NCBI RefSeq assembly: GCF_013181195.1
Contig: NZ_SMZP01000002.1
Span: 310,001 to 374,000 of the forward strand
Reading direction: 5' to 3'
DNA length: 64,000 bases
Source: Caulobacter sp. RHG1
GTDB lineage: Bacteria > Pseudomonadota > Alphaproteobacteria > Caulobacterales > Caulobacteraceae
The notes under the pieces were generated by a model. It ran no database searches. It had not been told where the DNA came from and saw only the letters and a program-made list of their open reading frames with translations. Of the stretch, positions 60,853 through 64,000 are shown in pieces (position 1 is the stretch's first letter; each line of letters starts with the position of its first letter). Position numbers and translations under genes: made by a program.

Positions 60853-62283
60853 TCAGGGCTGCTCCTCACCAGGAAGCCTGATCGGCGCCTCACCGTCGAA
60901 CACGACATCGACGTGAGCGGGATGGGTGATGGCCAGGATGCGGTCCCAGCCGCCCAGCCTGTCGGTTCCCCACCGCGACCAGGAGAGATGGATGACCACG
61001 CCCTCGACCGTCAGGGTCTGGGGATCCTCGCTCAGCAGCCGCGGGGTCAGATCCGCGACGGCCGCCTCGCCCAGCGCCCAACCGACCAAAGCCTGGGCCA
61101 GGTCACGCCAAAGCGCCTCGATCTCCGCGTCGTGACCCAGCTGGTTGACCTTCAACTGAAGCCTCAGGCGGGTGGCGGCCTCCTGATTGCCGGTGACGGA
61201 ATAGGAGACCGACGGGCGCCAAGGCCCCTGCCCCATCTTGAGGGTCTGGGCCTGGGCCGACCAGGATCCGAAGGCGCGATGATAGTCGCCCGGCGCCAGG
61301 CCTTGGCTGGCCAGGGCCGAAGCGGCCAGGAATGGCGACCAGCCGACAGCGCGATCGATGGGCGGCGGATGGCGCGCCTGGCGCGCCACCGCCTTGATCT
61401 CGGCGATCGCCGCGCGAACTCCGGCTCGATCGGTGATGTCGCGTAGCTTGATATCGCGGGTCAGACGTCGCGCCCCTGCGAAATCGACGCCGAAGGCCAG
61501 GAACGCCTGACGCTGGACGAAGCCGACGAAGGCGCGGTCGTGGCCGCGGAAGGTGAGGCTCACCGTCTCGGACTCGGCCTCCATCACCACCGCCAGGACC
61601 AGCAGGAACGGGATGAAGGCCAGGGAGAGGATGATCGGGACGGCGAACTCGCGAAGATTGTTCCAGGTCAGGAAGTCGTCGGGGTCCTTGATCACGCCGA
61701 TCAGGCTGAAGACCAGGATGGCAAGGCCCGCCCAGATCTGCAGCTTGGTCAGGGGGCCAACCAGGATGGCGTGTTCGGACTGGCTTTGCGCCACGATCAG
61801 CAGCAGGCCCAGCAAGGTGAGCGCCGGCAAGAGCAGGAGTTCTCCCCACAGCGGAAGGGTGTGGACCTCGCCCAGGAAGAGGATGATTTCGGTCCAGGCG
61901 ATGGCCTCGCCGGCCATCCGCCGCACCGCCGTTGGATCCTTGGGGATTTCGACGGCCTTGGAGACGGCCGTGAACCCGACCGTCAGCCACCAAAAAAGCG
62001 TGGTCTTCAGATTGCTCGCTTCCCAGGCGTTCAAGGCCCAGAGCACCGCGACCATGGCGACGACATAGAGCGTCATGATCGCAAACAGCGATCCCAGCTT
62101 CGGCCCCAGGATGATCTTGGCGATGTTCAAGGCGCTCTGGCGGATCTTGCGCTGGCTCAGGGCCCAGACCGCAAAGAAGCCCAGATAGATCAGGCTCGCC
62201 CACTCGCGGCTGTTGAGGTCAAAGCCAAAGTGGGCGGGATCCAGACTTTGCGAGGATGTCGGCGGCGTAAGGGGCGCGGCCAT
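60853..62283 (-). CDS. Polytopic membrane protein with large cytoplasmic domain, unknown function
   Basis: This 476-residue protein has six to seven transmembrane helices in residues 28-235 (among them LFAIMTLYVVAMVAVLWAL and VPIILSLAFIPFLLVLAVVM) and a soluble C-terminal domain of about 240 residues that appears mixed alpha/beta (ITDRAGVRAAIAEIKAVARQ). I do not recognise a family. The start codon is 113 bases from the divergent DUF2726 gene. Membrane anchoring plus a cytosolic effector-like part is seen in several antiphage proteins, so it is worth structural comparison. Confidence 0.7.
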   Translation of the reverse strand: MAAPLTPPTSSQSLDPAHFGFDLNSREWASLIYLGFFAVWALSQRKIRQSALNIAKIILGPKLGSLFAIMTLYVVAMVAVLWALNAWEASNLKTTLFWWLTVGFTAVSKAVEIPKDPTAVRRMAGEAIAWTEIILFLGEVHTLPLWGELLLLPALTLLGLLLIVAQSQSEHAILVGPLTKLQIWAGLAILVFSLIGVIKDPDDFLTWNNLREFAVPIILSLAFIPFLLVLAVVMEAESETVSLTFRGHDRAFVGFVQRQAFLAFGVDFAGARRLTRDIKLRDITDRAGVRAAIAEIKAVARQARHPPPIDRAVGWSPFLAASALASQGLAPGDYHRAFGSWSAQAQTLKMGQGPWRPSVSYSVTGNQEAATRLRLQLKVNQLGHDAEIEALWRDLAQALVGWALGEAAVADLTPRLLSEDPQTLTVEGVVIHLSWSRWGTDRLGGWDRILAITHPAHVDVVFDGEAPIRLPGEEQP

Positions 62284-62396
62284 GGACGAGGCGACTCTTG
62301 GCGAAGGGGCGGCGATGGGCGGGAGGCTGGAGGGTTACCGCAAGCTTAGCAATAAACATTCAGCGCTCGGCATGGCTGCTCGCCCTAGGGTTGGCC

Positions 62397-63431
62397 ATGC
62401 CCAAACCCCTCCTCGCCGCCCTGCTGGCCGTTTTCCTGCTTTTCCCGATCAGCGCCGCAAACGCATCGCCTTCCTCCGTCTCAGGTCGCAGCGCCGTGGC
62501 CGAACCCGCCGCGCCCCATCCCGTGGCCCGCGTGATGCTCAAGCCGCCGAGCTGGCTGGACACGCTGACCGCCGTCGCCTTGGCGGGCGCTGTGCTGACC
62601 TTGCTGGGTCACCGTCTGGCGCGATCGGCGGGCGACGCACGCACGCGAGCCCGCCCGCAAGCTGGAACACAGGGCGCCGCGCCCCGAAACCTGACGCGGT
62701 TCGACCAGGCGCAGGTCGAGATCCAGACCTTGCCGCACATGACCCCGGCGGTAGGGCTGGCGGAGACGGAGCGAACGGCGACGTGGCAGGCGACAATCGA
62801 GCCCGAGCTGGATCGCGCGCGCGATGACACTCTGTTCGACGACGACACTGACGTGGAGGTTTCCGAAGACGCCTACGTCGAGACCGGCGGCCGGCGCGAC
62901 GACGCGGAGGCCTGGCAGCGCGAAGCGTTGGGGCGGTTGAAAACGGCCTTGGCGAGCCACCCTAAGGCCCTCCAACGCAAGCGCCTGCTGAACCGCGAGG
63001 AATGGCCGCTGTTCGAAAAGGTTCTCGATCGCTGGGCCTGGTCCCAGCAGCTGAGGGTGATGGTCCAGGTCAATATGGGTGAGTTCATCCGCACACGGAA
63101 AGATGCGCCGGACACTGATGACCTCTACCGCGTCTTCGGCTCCAAGCGCGTCGACTTCCTGGTCTGCGACTGGCGGTGCCGGCCCTTGCTGGCGGTCGAG
63201 TATTTCGGCGGCGGCCATGGCCAGGGTACGGCCGAGCTTCGCGATGTGATCAAGGCGCAGGCCCTTATGGCGGTCGGAATCCCCCTGGTGATCGTCCAGG
63301 AGGCTTATGATCCCTTTGAGGTCCGGTGTTCCCTGGACGCTGCCCTGGCCCAGGCGCGCGACGTCGGCGAAGTGCAGCCGGTCTTTGCGATGAAGCCGAT
63401 CCGCGGAGAGAGGCCGCGTCGCGTGAACTAG
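62397..63431 (+). CDS. Membrane-anchored DUF2726 protein (PD-(D/E)XK-like)
   Basis: This encodes 344 residues from the ATG at 62397. A hydrophobic N-terminal helix (MPKPLLAALLAVFLLFPISA) and a second helix (WLDTLTAVALAGAVLTLLG) followed by basic residues place the rest in the cytoplasm. A linker rich in Asp/Glu (about 130-180) precedes the DUF2726 domain (about 195-330): RLLNREEWPLFEKVLDRW, then RVDFLVCDWRC with the Asp and AVEYFGGGHGQG with the Glu of a restriction-endonuclease-like core. DUF2726 is found fused to helicases and repair/defence proteins. Here it stands alone on a membrane anchor. Confidence 0.78.
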   Translation: MPKPLLAALLAVFLLFPISAANASPSSVSGRSAVAEPAAPHPVARVMLKPPSWLDTLTAVALAGAVLTLLGHRLARSAGDARTRARPQAGTQGAAPRNLTRFDQAQVEIQTLPHMTPAVGLAETERTATWQATIEPELDRARDDTLFDDDTDVEVSEDAYVETGGRRDDAEAWQREALGRLKTALASHPKALQRKRLLNREEWPLFEKVLDRWAWSQQLRVMVQVNMGEFIRTRKDAPDTDDLYRVFGSKRVDFLVCDWRCRPLLAVEYFGGGHGQGTAELRDVIKAQALMAVGIPLVIVQEAYDPFEVRCSLDAALAQARDVGEVQPVFAMKPIRGERPRRVN

Positions 63432-63538
63432 CCCGCGCGGCCTGCTCGCGTTGAGGGCTGCGGCGCATGGGAGCGCGCGGGCTGGCGCAAAGGCCTGCGC
63501 GCCCCAAGATAGAGAGCTCGCAGCCAAGCTGAGCCGCC

Positions 63539-64000
63539 ATGACCGACCGCACCCGCTTTCTCGATCACAAGGCCTTCGGCGCCCTGCTGGCCGATCTGCG
63601 CCTGACCCCGAATGTGTCCCAAGACCGGCTGCTGGAGTTCCTGGAACGGGTGGGTCTGGTCGCGCCCATCGCCCGCATCGATTGGCCCCGCGCCCTGGTC
63701 GTGGAAGGCCGGGGCGGCGTGGCCTCGCCCCCGGCCACGCCCACGGAGCGATCGGAAAGCCAGGCGCTGTCGGACGCGTTGGACGGCTGGCGGCGGCGCG
63801 ACGCCGATCCGGCCGCGCCCCATCCGCTGGACATGGACCCGACGTCGCCGGGCGGGACGCTGATCACCCGGACCTTCTCGCCTGAGACCTTCCGACCGTG
63901 GACCCGCTTTGACACCGAGATCGTCGGGGTCCGGGCCAAGCCGTTCTCCGTGCCGGACGCGGTCGACACCTATTATCACGACTGGCAGGCGCTGCTGGTG
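63539..64000 (+). CDS. Hypothetical protein (C-terminus outside window)
   Basis: This is the first 154 residues of a gene running off the right edge, from the ATG at 63539. It shows no signal peptide or transmembrane helix. Pro-rich spacer segments (VASPPATPTERSESQALSD) separate two acidic/hydrophobic regions (DHKAFGALLADLRLTPNVSQ; YYHDWQALLV). I do not recognise it. Confidence 0.6.
   Translation, partial: MTDRTRFLDHKAFGALLADLRLTPNVSQDRLLEFLERVGLVAPIARIDWPRALVVEGRGGVASPPATPTERSESQALSDALDGWRRRDADPAAPHPLDMDPTSPGGTLITRTFSPETFRPWTRFDTEIVGVRAKPFSVPDAVDTYYHDWQALLV

Overview
The window is GC-rich, gene-dense alphaproteobacterial DNA. Three TonB-dependent receptors, many exported hydrolases, a GCTAAAGC-like -10 element and EcfG-type (GGAAC-N16-xGTT) promoters point to Caulobacter or a close relative (Caulobacterales). 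That placement is inferred from gene content and style; the window has no rRNA marker. I saw no tRNA, rRNA or CRISPR array.

Positions 1-31,500 are mostly nutrient scavenging. A thioredoxin-like/periplasmic protein pair faces a LysR regulator. The next block is a serine hydrolase, a TonB receptor and the C4-dicarboxylate carrier DctA, divergent from the two-component pair DctB-DctD; a palindrome resembling the DctD operator lies between dctA and dctB. Another TonB receptor is followed by a beta-propeller/amidohydrolase fusion and then by a PepSY membrane gene that is cut off and joined to a headless aspartyl protease gene, apparently by deletion. Two tandem gamma-glutamyltransferases face this unit. 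After a probable small RNA with a strong terminator come an aldo/keto reductase and an esterase, divergent from a receptor - flavin monooxygenase - MFS - Gfo/Idh/MocA operon.

Positions 31,500-42,100 carry a DUF4173 membrane protein coupled by overlapping codons to a response regulator and histidine kinase. A stress block follows: DUF2252, DUF1206, a CsbD/DUF883-like protein, an FAD oxidoreductase and a large KatE-type catalase. The CsbD-like gene and the catalase both have candidate general-stress promoters.

Positions 42,400-49,850 hold an alpha/beta hydrolase and a LysR regulator divergent from a five-gene operon (flavodoxin, two aldo/keto reductases, carboxymuconolactone decarboxylase-cupin fusion, dienelactone-hydrolase-like protein). 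Four of the five products carry export signals, which suggests an envelope redox/detoxification pathway.

From about 49,860 to the end the window looks like a genomic island with defence content. It opens with the 3' remnant of a tyrosine integrase, a DUF4236 gene and a decayed serine recombinase, then a non-coding stretch with nested inverted repeats. Next come a small protein with an RxxxxH motif divergent from an ApeA-like HEPN protein, a YiiX-like cysteine peptidase, an HVVP-motif protein, an unknown protein, a SIR2-like protein converging with a DUF3800 protein that is coupled to a small membrane protein, an XRE regulator, a polytopic membrane protein, and a membrane-anchored DUF2726 nuclease-like protein. 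This is the best place to look for an undescribed system; the evidence is domain content and arrangement only.
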